A stretch of 17,335 nucleotides of DNA from the NCBI GenBank assembly GCA_947374315.1, contig CANCBK010000033.1, positions 1 to 17,335 of the forward strand, given 5' to 3'. Both the position numbers and the translations under genes were made by a program. Positions 1 to 7,516 of the stretch are shown here, piece after piece. This DNA comes from Burkholderiaceae bacterium. Its GTDB lineage: Bacteria; Pseudomonadota; Gammaproteobacteria; Burkholderiales; Burkholderiaceae. The notes beneath the pieces are model-generated. The model had not been told where the DNA came from. It did not search any database and worked only from the letters and a program-made list of their open reading frames with translations. Each line of letters starts with the position of its first letter. Position 1 is the first letter of the stretch.

Positions 1-1
1 G

Positions 2-166
2 CCTGCCCGTCAACGAGAAGCCTTCCTGATGCGTTATTGGGATGAGCTGAGCATTTCTGAAACTGCCCTTGCCATGAGTTGTAGTGAGGGAAGCGTCAAA
101 ACACACTGCTCAAGAGCCACTCAGGCTTTAGCTAAAGCATTGAAATTAAAAGGAATTACGCTGTGA
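2..166 (+). CDS. ECF-type RNA polymerase sigma factor, C-terminal end (5' part outside window)
   Basis: Only the last 54 codons are present. The frame opens at the window edge and ends with TGA at 164-166. The peptide begins PARQREAFLMRYWDELSISE and continues with a helix-turn-helix typical of sigma-70 region 4, the part that contacts the -35 promoter element. The motif 'LPxxQREAFLLRxxEELSxxEIA...GSVKTHxxRA' is well known in ECF sigma factors, and this end matches it (SEGSVKTHCSRA). The stop overlaps the next gene's GTG start as GTGA, so the two are probably translationally coupled, as sigma/anti-sigma pairs often are. The ECF subgroup cannot be assigned from this fragment. Confidence 0.85.
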   Translation, partial: PARQREAFLMRYWDELSISETALAMSCSEGSVKTHCSRATQALAKALKLKGITL

Positions 167-636
167 ACCGCAATAATGAAGACATCTTAAGTCCAGCCGA
201 AGTCGACCAATTTGGCTTGACCGCTGCTGCCCTGCTCCGTCAAGGATCCCAATCCTTGCCAGTTGACATTAAAGATCGTCTGTATGCGGCTCGCCAGAAA
301 GCACTTTCCATTAAAAAACCTGAAAAAGTACGGGTTCAGCAACATGTATTGGCCAATATCCCCGGCAACTGGTCTTCTGGATCACGCTCATTTTGGGATA
401 ATGTAGGCTGGATCGCCCCATTAATTGTTCTGGTTTTTGGCTTAATCGGCATTGCCCAATGGCAAGAAGATTCCCGCATTAACGATATCGCTGATGTAGA
501 TGCCGCATTACTCACCGACGATGTCCCGCCGGATGCCTATGCTGATAGTGGCTTTATGCAATTCCTCAAAAACGGTCCAATCACTGATTCGGATAAGAGT
601 TCCCCGGGCTCATCCAACTCAAATAGCCCCTCTTAA
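163..636 (+). CDS. DUF3619 family single-pass membrane protein, possible anti-sigma factor
   Basis: This 157-residue protein starts with GTG at 163, overlapping the sigma-factor stop by four bases. A good ribosome binding site (AAAGGA) lies about 8 bases upstream. Residues 1-80 are hydrophilic with many basic residues. One hydrophobic segment at about residues 82-100 (WIAPLIVLVFGLIGIAQW) should span the inner membrane. An acidic stretch follows, with the LLTDDVPPDAYADSGF motif (117-131) that I recognise from the DUF3619 family of Burkholderiales. The tail is Ser/Asn-rich. No biochemical function is known to me. Coupling to an ECF sigma gene and the cytoplasmic-domain/single-TM layout suggest an anti-sigma factor, but no classical zinc-binding anti-sigma motif (HxxxCxxC) is present. 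The family call is firm; the role is inference. Confidence 0.8.
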   Translation: MNRNNEDILSPAEVDQFGLTAAALLRQGSQSLPVDIKDRLYAARQKALSIKKPEKVRVQQHVLANIPGNWSSGSRSFWDNVGWIAPLIVLVFGLIGIAQWQEDSRINDIADVDAALLTDDVPPDAYADSGFMQFLKNGPITDSDKSSPGSSNSNSPS

Positions 637-661
637 GCTCAATATCGAATCTCGTGAGCAC

Positions 662-1306
662 ATGCTAAAAACCCTCAGATCCTTGTCTGCCTCCCTCACC
701 ATTAGCACTGCGCTAATGATGGGTCTGGGCGCACTTGGATTAACCCAGAGCCCTAGCGTCTTAGCCCAAACATCACCGGGCGCTCATGGGAAAGCGACTG
801 GAGTTCCCGAGAAAAAACCCGATGGCACCTGGGAAGGCCTCAAACCAGAACAGCAAAAAATCTTGGCGCCATTAGAGGGCGACTGGGATTACATGCTTCC
901 GGAAAGTCGCAAAAAATGGGCTCTGATTTCTAATGTTTACCCGAAGATGAGCGAGACGGATCAGCAGCGCCTACAGTCCCGCATGACTGGCTGGTCCAAC
1001 CTCTCTCAAAAAGATCGCCGCGTAGCTCGTGAAAACTATTTAAGCAGCCTAAAGTTCCCTGCTGAGAAAAAAGCTGAGGCATGGAGCGCCTATCAAAAGC
1101 TCAGTGATGAGCAAAAAAAGAAATTGGCAGATGCGGAAATGAATAAGAAAAAGCCGACTGCCGCAAATGCGCCAACATTGCAACAACATCCCATCACACA
1201 AAAATCGAGTTTTTCGCCCACCCTACCGGCCAACAGCATACCGCCCCAAGAAACCTCAGCACCTGGCACTAGCAGCTCCGATAGCAGCTCTAGCAATCCT
1301 TATTAA
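662..1306 (+). CDS. DUF3106 domain-containing exported protein
   Basis: I place the start at the ATG at 662, giving 214 residues. An upstream in-frame ATG at 500 would overlap the DUF3619 gene by 137 bases and bury the signal peptide, so I reject it. Residues 1-35 form a Sec signal peptide: basic N-terminus, hydrophobic core, and a likely cleavage after VLA at 35. Residues about 57-155 carry the tryptophan-rich repeats of DUF3106 (WEGLKPEQQKILAPLEGDW, then KKWALISNVYPKMS and RMTGWSNLSQKDRRVARENY). These resemble the helical metal- or stress-sensing periplasmic proteins that pair with ECF sigma factors, though the function is unknown. The C-terminal 45 residues are low-complexity Pro/Ser/Asn. 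The protein is probably periplasmic. Its gene lies between the DUF3619 and RDD genes in one run, which suggests membership of the sigma-factor regulon or its sensing side. Confidence 0.8.
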   Translation: MLKTLRSLSASLTISTALMMGLGALGLTQSPSVLAQTSPGAHGKATGVPEKKPDGTWEGLKPEQQKILAPLEGDWDYMLPESRKKWALISNVYPKMSETDQQRLQSRMTGWSNLSQKDRRVARENYLSSLKFPAEKKAEAWSAYQKLSDEQKKKLADAEMNKKKPTAANAPTLQQHPITQKSSFSPTLPANSIPPQETSAPGTSSSDSSSSNPY

Positions 1307-1311
1307 GCGTG

Positions 1312-1848
1312 ATGACCCCCGCTGAATTAAACGCCTTACCGTCACCACCATTTTTGCGACGCGTATCCTGTGCACTCTATGAGCAGCTAGTGCTATTGGG
1401 TGTAGTTGCCCTTACTTTTATGCTGCCCAATTTAGCACTCGGAATTCTGCTTGGAGTTTCGCTACCAAGCTGGCTGACTTTTCTCTACCTCTATGTAGTA
1501 CTGGGAATTTATTTTGTTTGGTACTGGACCAAGTCTGGACAAACCTTAGCAATGCAAACCTGGCGCGTGCGGATAATTGGTAGCGGTGGCTTTAACCTCA
1601 CTCATCGCCAAGCAACCTGGCGCTATATATTTGGATCGCTGTGGATTGCGCCTTGCATACTTCTGCAATGGCTCTTCGGCTTACAAAAATGGCAAATTAT
1701 TGAAATGCTATTTACAGTCGCCTTGTTTCTCTGGCCTCTAAGCATTTACTTAGATCGAGTGAGCCCCCTATTACGCCAAAGTCTGCCAGACCGCTTTAGT
1801 GGAACACGTTTAGTAGAGCTGCCAAAAAACTTAGTCACACTGTCATAA
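1312..1848 (+). CDS. RDD family integral membrane protein
   Basis: This is a 178-residue membrane protein. The likely start is ATG at 1312. A GTG one codon earlier (1309) is equally possible; no clear ribosome binding site separates them, and the DUF3106 stop lies just 5 bases upstream, so translation may be coupled. RDD features are visible: the N-terminal RR (16-17) leading into the first membrane helix with an acidic residue (E24) where the family often has Asp, the central WYWTKSGQTLAMQTWRVRI block (70-88), and the C-terminal LPDRFSGTRLV (159-169). About four hydrophobic segments occur, near 22-48, 52-72, 108-122 and 128-146. RDD proteins are poorly characterised; some are linked to ion exchange or stress. 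The gene ends 23 bases from the convergent permease gene, with no obvious hairpin between them. Confidence 0.85.
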   Translation: MTPAELNALPSPPFLRRVSCALYEQLVLLGVVALTFMLPNLALGILLGVSLPSWLTFLYLYVVLGIYFVWYWTKSGQTLAMQTWRVRIIGSGGFNLTHRQATWRYIFGSLWIAPCILLQWLFGLQKWQIIEMLFTVALFLWPLSIYLDRVSPLLRQSLPDRFSGTRLVELPKNLVTLS

Positions 1849-1871
1849 GTCTCACCCAATAGCGAAATGAT

Positions 1872-4349
1872 CTAGATCTCGCGCAAACACGCCATCGCAG
1901 TCGCGCCCTGTATTCTTCTCTGAAAGCGATAGCCGGCCAAGAGACAAGCAAGCACCCCGAAAGCAATGCCCATTGCCAGAGACTGCGCAAACGCATGAAA
2001 CTCAATCTCCAGAACAAAGCGCCCTAAAGCCCAAGCAGAGATTCCGGCAGCTAAGCCAGCCAAGGTACCTGCAAGTACACCGATAACCATAAGCTCACCT
2101 AAAGCAATTTTGCGCAACAAACTACGTGAGGCCCCGAGCGCCTTGAGCAATGCCGCATTTCTAAAGCGCTCATCTTGAGTGGCTGCAACCGCAGTCACCA
2201 AAACCAAAATCGCCGCAGCAATGGTGAATGCAAACAGCAATCCCAATACAGAAGACAAGCGATCCAGAACATCTTGTATCTGACGCAAGGAACTTGCTAC
2301 ATCTACGATTGTGAGATTTGGGTAAGACTGTGCAAGTCGATAATCCAACCCCTCTATTGCGGGGCTTTGATAGTAGGAAGTGATCCAAGATTGAGGCATA
2401 TTACGGAGTTGAGCCGGCGGCATGATGACAAAGAAATTCACCTTCATCGAACTCCAATCGAGCTTGCGTAAGGAGGTAATGGGCGCAGTAACCCTTTCTC
2501 CAGCAACTTCGAATGTCATTTGATCACCAAGTTTTAGGCTTAATGTTTTAGCAATTCCCGCCTCTAATGAAACCTGAGGTGTATCCCCCTTTATCCATAG
2601 ACCTGCAGTAATACGATTACCTTCTGGCAATTGCTCGGCATAGGAAAGATTAAATTCTCGGTCAACCAAGCGGCGAGCAGTCTCATCAGCATAATCTGCG
2701 GGGCCAATACCTTGTCCATTGACCTCAATCAAGCGTGCGCGGACCATGGGATAAAAGTGAGGCTTGCCTACTCCAGCATCTTCCAATGATTGAGTAATAG
2801 CGGGCTTTTGATCTGCCTGGATATTAATCATGAAGCGATTGGGCGCATCAACTGGAATATTTTCCTGCCAACTTGCCAGTAAATCCTGTCGAAGCAACAG
2901 GATAATGAGCAAAGCCATCAATGCAATACCTAATGCGGTAATTTGTATCACTGCAAATCCTGCGCGGCGCGCCTGTGCCGTCAACGCAAAACGCAATGCC
3001 ACGCTCTTGGCGCCAGATCGAGTGAACCCGTAATTGAATAAACGTAGAGCGCACCAAGAGATTACGGCGAATGAGGCAACCGAAAAACCAAAACTCAAGC
3101 CCACCCATGCGCCCAACTTCCAATCCCGCGCTGCGATCGTAATTAAGGCAAGACAAGTAATTAACCCAAAGAGGGCAACCCAGATAGACCGAATATGAAT
3201 AGCGCCAAGCTCTTTTCGAACCAGGCGCACCGGTGAAATCGTGACTAGACTCAATAGGGGCGGTCCAGCAAACCCAATTAATAAAAAAGAGGAGAACAAA
3301 ATACTCCAGGCTACGGGCCATATAGAGGCGGATGGTAGATCGGCCATCACCAAATTACCCAAGAGGCGTATCAAGATGTCTTGTACACCATATCCAATCA
3401 CTGCGCCAATAGTGGCAGCCACCACACCAACACTGCTTAATACTTTTAACTGACTTTTAAGAATCATGCCTTGGCTTGCCCCAAGACATTTCATCACAGC
3501 ACAAATATCAGCTTGCTTGAAAGCATAACGGCGAGCGGCTAGAGCAATAGCAACTGCAGCGACCATTGCCGTCAACAGCGCGACCAAGGATAAAAATCGC
3601 TCAGCCCTCTCAAGGGTTTTGCGCATAACCGGCTGAGCATTCTCTAGCGTCTCAATACGAAGTCCGCGGAGACCTTCAGATTGAATATATTGCGTGGCCC
3701 ACTGCTCGTAAGAGGAGATTGCCTGATCGTCCCCAGCCAGCAGCAATCGATAGGTCACGCGACTACCAAGGCCAATTAAACCAGTTGAAGGCAAATCCAC
3801 CATCGACATCATGACGCGCGGCGCGAAGTTCATAAAGCCGGCGCCGCGATCGAGCTCTTGCTCAAGTACACCTGCGATCACAAAGCGCCTATCACCCAGA
3901 CTCATCTGCTCACCGAGCTTGGCACCCAAGCTATTGAGCATTGCTGGGTCTACCCACACCGAACCCACAGGAGGAATGGTGTCCGGTGACAACGGTAAAA
4001 CCTGCAAGGAGCCGCGCAGGGGGTAAGACGCGCTCACCGCTTTGAGTGAGGCGAGCTTACTTTGAGAACCAACTGTGGCCATGCTTGGGAAAACAATGGT
4101 TTGCGCAACTTGAAGTTGGCGTTTCCCAGCCTCTTGTATAAATCGCCCTGTTAAGGGTTGGTCAGCCACGAGCAGCAAGTCTGCAGCAAGGAGTTGGCGA
4201 GCATCAAACTCAAATGCTCGCTGCATGCGATCCGCCAAAAAACTAACGCTAGACAAAGCAGCCACAGATAAGGTGAGCGCCACCAGTAGCGCCACCAACT
4301 CACTAGATCGAAAATCCCGCTGAATACTCCGGAAGAAACTAGCCAACAC
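1872..4349 (-). CDS. FtsX-like permease of the YbbP/MacB-type ABC superfamily (no adjacent ATPase)
   Basis: This is a large (825-residue) inner-membrane protein. An N-terminal membrane helix (about 16-38) is followed by a roughly 200-residue extracytoplasmic domain, then a block of helices starting near residue 250. A second extracytoplasmic domain and three C-terminal helices make the second FtsX repeat (LLFAFTIAAAILVLVTAVAA and ALLKALGASRSLLRKIALGE). The paired 'KCLGAS/KALGAS' motifs, one in each repeat, are the coupling elements of FtsX/MacB-type permeases. The length and two-repeat layout match E. coli YbbP, which works with the ATPase YbbA, but no ATPase of that type is adjacent here. 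The start is GTG at 4349, 5 bases after the dehydrogenase stop; TTG at 4346 is an alternative. The substrate is unknown; YbbAP-like systems are thought to act in envelope or lipid/lipoprotein processes. Confidence 0.85.
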   Translation of the reverse strand: MLASFFRSIQRDFRSSELVALLVALTLSVAALSSVSFLADRMQRAFEFDARQLLAADLLLVADQPLTGRFIQEAGKRQLQVAQTIVFPSMATVGSQSKLASLKAVSASYPLRGSLQVLPLSPDTIPPVGSVWVDPAMLNSLGAKLGEQMSLGDRRFVIAGVLEQELDRGAGFMNFAPRVMMSMVDLPSTGLIGLGSRVTYRLLLAGDDQAISSYEQWATQYIQSEGLRGLRIETLENAQPVMRKTLERAERFLSLVALLTAMVAAVAIALAARRYAFKQADICAVMKCLGASQGMILKSQLKVLSSVGVVAATIGAVIGYGVQDILIRLLGNLVMADLPSASIWPVAWSILFSSFLLIGFAGPPLLSLVTISPVRLVRKELGAIHIRSIWVALFGLITCLALITIAARDWKLGAWVGLSFGFSVASFAVISWCALRLFNYGFTRSGAKSVALRFALTAQARRAGFAVIQITALGIALMALLIILLLRQDLLASWQENIPVDAPNRFMINIQADQKPAITQSLEDAGVGKPHFYPMVRARLIEVNGQGIGPADYADETARRLVDREFNLSYAEQLPEGNRITAGLWIKGDTPQVSLEAGIAKTLSLKLGDQMTFEVAGERVTAPITSLRKLDWSSMKVNFFVIMPPAQLRNMPQSWITSYYQSPAIEGLDYRLAQSYPNLTIVDVASSLRQIQDVLDRLSSVLGLLFAFTIAAAILVLVTAVAATQDERFRNAALLKALGASRSLLRKIALGELMVIGVLAGTLAGLAAGISAWALGRFVLEIEFHAFAQSLAMGIAFGVLACLLAGYRFQRRIQGATAMACLREI

Positions 4350-4354
4350 TGCGA

Positions 4355-5140
4355 TTAAATCGCCTGTATCTGACCACCATCAACGCGGATTACTGAGCCA
4401 GTAATAAAGGAGGCATTTTGACTAGCCAAAAATGCAGCCGCATCACCGTACTCTTGGGGGTCACCATAACGCCCTGCGGGGATTTGCTTCAAGCTAGCTT
4501 GAACCACGGAGTCGTAGCTCACATTCTCACGCTGTGCACGCGCTTCATCTAATTGGCGCAAACGATCTGTCGCAATACGACCAGGCATGATGACATTGAC
4601 CGTAACCCCTTCGCCAGCCACTTCTGCAGCCAAGGTTTTAGACCAAGCCAATAACGCTGCTCGCAAAGTATTGGAGATCGCTAAGTTTTTGATGGGGGCA
4701 ACTGCCCCAGAAGTAGTGCTAGTAATAATGCGACCCCATTTGCGTTCACGCATCCCTGGCAACACTCGATCGGTAATGCTGATGAGCGATAAGACCATGT
4801 CATTAAAACTCTTCTGCCAAAGCGCGGGGTCTTGTCCAGCCGCCAACGTTGGGGGAGGTCCGCCAGTATTGTTGATCAAAATATCAATTGGACCTAACTC
4901 CGTCTCCACTTGAGTTACCAAGGCATCAATCACGGAAGAGTCTGATAGATCCCAGCTCAAGGCCAAGGCATTGCCACCTGCCGCCTCAATGAGCTCAACA
5001 GATTTTTTAAGTCCTTCGGCATTGCGGCCAGTTACCGCCACCTTGACACCTTCACGCGCCAAAGAGACGGCCATCGCTTGACCTAAACCGCGGCTTGATG
5101 CAATCACTAAGGCAACTTTGCCCTTGAGCCCTAAATCCAT
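4355..5140 (-). CDS. SDR family oxidoreductase with altered catalytic tetrad (BKR-like subgroup)
   Basis: This is a 261-residue Rossmann-fold protein of the short-chain dehydrogenase/reductase superfamily, annotated in relatives as a 3-oxoacyl-ACP-reductase-like SDR. The start is ATG at 5140 with a strong GGAGA site 5-6 bases upstream. The nucleotide-binding loop reads VIASSRGLG (12-20) where classical members have TGxxxGxG. LINNTGG (88-94) replaces NNAG, and RVDGGQ (252-257) is the usual C-terminal motif. By alignment the classical Asn-Ser-Tyr-Lys tetrad is replaced by Met115, Thr143, Ser156 and Arg160. This fits the SDR subgroup I recall as 'BKR-like SDR-like' (cd05344), described as lacking both a perfect cofactor motif and the tetrad. 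Activity and substrate are unknown. It lies 44 bases after the lipoprotein gene and 5 before the permease gene, probably in one transcript. Confidence 0.85.
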   Translation of the reverse strand: MDLGLKGKVALVIASSRGLGQAMAVSLAREGVKVAVTGRNAEGLKKSVELIEAAGGNALALSWDLSDSSVIDALVTQVETELGPIDILINNTGGPPPTLAAGQDPALWQKSFNDMVLSLISITDRVLPGMRERKWGRIITSTTSGAVAPIKNLAISNTLRAALLAWSKTLAAEVAGEGVTVNVIMPGRIATDRLRQLDEARAQRENVSYDSVVQASLKQIPAGRYGDPQEYGDAAAFLASQNASFITGSVIRVDGGQIQAI

Positions 5141-5184
5141 GTCTTCTCCATCTTTTTATAGGTACAAAATATTCTAGAAACTGA

Positions 5185-5841
5185 TTACTGCCCTAGGGGC
5201 TTTGGTAAATTACCTGCGTATTTATATAGCTCTACTTCATACTGCTTCAGAATCTGCGCCAAAGCCTCTTGCTCGCCCAAGGCTAGAGCACCAGGAGTGT
5301 TGTCTGCAAGCGGGATACGCTTGGTATAGCGATTAGCGCCAATCAAGGGATTTTTCTTAGAAGGATCGGTCGCCGTGAGAAAAAACTCTACCGTCACCAC
5401 TGCTTCTGGACGAGTGCGATAGTCGCCATAAAACTCTTCTACAGAGGCTTGTAAATTGTAATAAGGGAAAAAGCTATTCCCCTGCCCCACAGTCATAGCA
5501 AAGATTTGGGCATGATTCATCCACTGACGCGTAGCATTACCAACCATCTCATTTGGTAGTGCAGAGTAAATATTGTAGAAATCTTTTTCATAGCGCTGAT
5601 CACCCAAGCGATATACCAAAGACTTTCCATCAAATGGAGGCGTTGTGGATACTGAGCCCATCTTGAGCCAAATATCAGTGCGCGGTGTGTGGGGAGCACC
5701 AGTGCGTTCGGGCGCGACCATCCAACTTGTTGTCTCTAGCGGCGGGCGCTTTGGCAAAGAACAGGCGCTCAATACCAGCGCAGTGACTCCAATCACGGCA
5801 AGCTTGAAGAGCGGGGAGTTTTTCATAAGGTGGATTCTCAT
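5185..5841 (-). CDS. ABC-type transport auxiliary lipoprotein (PqiC/YmbA-type)
   Basis: This is a 218-residue lipoprotein with a signal sequence ending in the lipobox LSAC, lipidated at Cys27. Residue +2 is Ser, so Lol sorting should send it to the outer membrane. The body has the ABC_trans_aux (PF03886) pattern: a Tyr-rich early region (VYRLGDQRYEKDFYNIY), 'ATRQWMNHAQIF' and a C-terminal helix. PqiC-type lipoproteins dock on MCE proteins to complete a periplasm-spanning lipid conduit. The start is ATG at 5841, overlapping the MCE gene stop as ATGA, which favours it over the internal ATG at 5826. Context with MlaE/F/D homologues supports the assignment, and no MlaA or MlaC is encoded nearby. 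Confidence 0.85.
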   Translation of the reverse strand: MRIHLMKNSPLFKLAVIGVTALVLSACSLPKRPPLETTSWMVAPERTGAPHTPRTDIWLKMGSVSTTPPFDGKSLVYRLGDQRYEKDFYNIYSALPNEMVGNATRQWMNHAQIFAMTVGQGNSFFPYYNLQASVEEFYGDYRTRPEAVVTVEFFLTATDPSKKNPLIGANRYTKRIPLADNTPGALALGEQEALAQILKQYEVELYKYAGNLPKPLGQ

Positions 5842-6752
5842 TTTTGAGCGCCATTCATTGGGGGCGTAATCCGGGCAGGCGGCTCGCCCCAGATCAAAGT
5901 GGATGGTGATTGACTTGCTACGCGAGTAAATTCATTCAACTGCTCGCTTGCCTGACGCAGGTTCTCCATCGTTACCGCAGTATCACCCTGTGCACTGGTA
6001 ACCGTCTGACGCAGAGAAACCATAGTAGCCGTTAATTCGCGCACCAAAATATTGAGCTGATCCTTATCAGTCACTTTAGCAATGCGATCTAATAACACAT
6101 TGATATCTTTCACCGTGCTGATTAAGCCAGCGTTATTCTTGCCATCCCCGGCCATCAAGGCATTCAGATTCCCAAGAAGCGCATCAAAATTCTTCTGCGT
6201 TCTCTCTATATCCAAGCCATTTAATGAGCCAATCAACTTCTGAATACCGGAAATAATTTCATCCGCTTGGTTCGGCATTGCGGGAATGACCGGGTATTCA
6301 GGAGCCCATGTATAGGGCAAATCTTTATACTCTGTCGCGCTAGGATAAAAATCCAGCTCAACATAGTTGACACCAGTAATCCCCATCGACTTCACGCGTG
6401 CGCGAAGATTATCTTTAATGTAGGTTTCTAGGTGTCTGAGCTCAATTTTATCGCCAAAGATTTGCATCCGAACCACTACATACTCGCGTCGCTCTGGCAT
6501 GGGTATTTCTTTTTCGTATAGATCACCCGACAAACCAATCGAGGTAACCTGACCAATTTTTACGCCCCGAAAACGCACCGCCGCGCCCGCATCCAAACCG
6601 GTTACCGATTGCTTGATATAGGTTTCGATCATGAAGGATTTTTTGAAGAGCTGCCCAGAACCAAAAATCAAAATCACGGTGAGCAGCGCTCCAATAGCAA
6701 CCAGCACAAAGACGCCCAGACGGAAATAATTAGGATTGGAGTTATTGCTCAT
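5838..6752 (-). CDS. MlaD family protein, MCE domain subunit of phospholipid ABC transporter
   Basis: This 304-residue protein has one N-terminal membrane helix (about 11-31) and then an MCE domain (about 38-140), recognised by YIKQSVTGLDAGAAVRFRGV and KIGQVTSIGLSGDLYEK, with a conserved GITGVNYVELDF. The C-terminal half (165-290) is predicted helical with heptad-like spacing, as in longer MCE proteins that build a tube. These proteins form hexameric rings on the periplasmic face of an MlaE/MlaF core and carry phospholipids between membranes. The ATG at 6752 overlaps the ATPase stop as ATGA, so subunit synthesis is probably coupled. It is longer than MlaD of E. coli (about 180 residues), closer to the Pqi/Yeb style although with one MCE repeat only. 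Confidence 0.9.
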   Translation of the reverse strand: MSNNSNPNYFRLGVFVLVAIGALLTVILIFGSGQLFKKSFMIETYIKQSVTGLDAGAAVRFRGVKIGQVTSIGLSGDLYEKEIPMPERREYVVVRMQIFGDKIELRHLETYIKDNLRARVKSMGITGVNYVELDFYPSATEYKDLPYTWAPEYPVIPAMPNQADEIISGIQKLIGSLNGLDIERTQKNFDALLGNLNALMAGDGKNNAGLISTVKDINVLLDRIAKVTDKDQLNILVRELTATMVSLRQTVTSAQGDTAVTMENLRQASEQLNEFTRVASQSPSTLIWGEPPARITPPMNGAQK

Positions 6753-7516
6753 GCTGCGTCCTTGCTCATAATGCGGTTAAAGAATTGATGCACTCTTGGA
6801 TCTTTGCTGGTATCTCTCAATACTTTTGGATCACCCTCGGCAATGATTCCCTTGGCATCCTTATCCAACATAATCACCTTATCGGCAATAGAGTAAATAC
6901 TAGCCAACTCATGCGACACGATCACAAAGGTAAAGCCTAGATTTTTAGAGAGATCCAAAATCGTACTATCAAGATCTGCGGAGGTAATAGGATCAAGGCC
7001 AGCTGACGGCTCATCTAAGAACAGAATCTTGGGATCCAACGCCATCGCCCGCGCAATCGCTGCGCGTTTTTGCATGCCACCACTGATTTCACTAGGCATA
7101 TAGGCTTCATAGGGTAGCAATCCAACTAAATCTAACTTGCAACGGGCCAATAAATCCATTTGCGGCTTGGTAAGTTGGGTGTACTCCTCCATAAAGAGGG
7201 TCACGTTATCAAGCAAATTCATAGAGCCGAATAAAGCGCCCTGCTGATACATCACCCCAAAACTCGTCATAATTTTTTGACGCTCAGCACCTTGTGCCGT
7301 AGTGATATTTTGACCTTCAATCAACACATCTCCAGAGAGCGGTTGATATAGACCAAATAAATTCTTTAAGAGGCTGGATTTGCCACAGCCTGATCCACCT
7401 AAAATTACAAAGATCTCGCCATTGTTTACAGAAAAATTGAGATTTTGTAGCAACACATTTGAGCCATAGCCCACAGTGAGATTTTGAACATCGATTGCAA
7501 TATCTTGAGCGTCCAT
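6749..7516 (-). CDS. ABC transporter ATP-binding protein, MlaF-type
   Basis: This is a 255-residue ABC ATPase. Walker A is GGSGCGKS (40-47), the Q-loop is at Gln91/Gln92, the signature EISGGMQKR spans 143-151, Walker B ILFLDEP spans 164-170 with catalytic Glu169, and the H-loop is His202. The SGGMQKR variant of the signature is typical of MlaF/Mkl-type ATPases that drive MCE lipid transport, as opposed to the SGGQQQR of amino-acid importers. The start is ATG at 7516, sharing one base with the permease stop (TAATG). It supplies ATP hydrolysis to the MlaE-like permease encoded just upstream. I give no symbol because this four-gene arrangement differs from the standard mlaFEDCB operon. Confidence 0.92.
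   Translation of the reverse strand: MDAQDIAIDVQNLTVGYGSNVLLQNLNFSVNNGEIFVILGGSGCGKSSLLKNLFGLYQPLSGDVLIEGQNITTAQGAERQKIMTSFGVMYQQGALFGSMNLLDNVTLFMEEYTQLTKPQMDLLARCKLDLVGLLPYEAYMPSEISGGMQKRAAIARAMALDPKILFLDEPSAGLDPITSADLDSTILDLSKNLGFTFVIVSHELASIYSIADKVIMLDKDAKGIIAEGDPKVLRDTSKDPRVHQFFNRIMSKDAA

Noticed and set aside
500..661. N-terminal extension of the DUF3106 protein from ATG 500
   Set aside because: It overlaps the DUF3619 gene by 137 bases in another frame and would place 54 hydrophilic residues before a clear signal peptide that starts at 662.
2848..3321. 157-codon minus-strand frame inside the FtsX-like gene
   Set aside because: It overlaps the permease on the same strand in another frame, and its translation shows no family resemblance.
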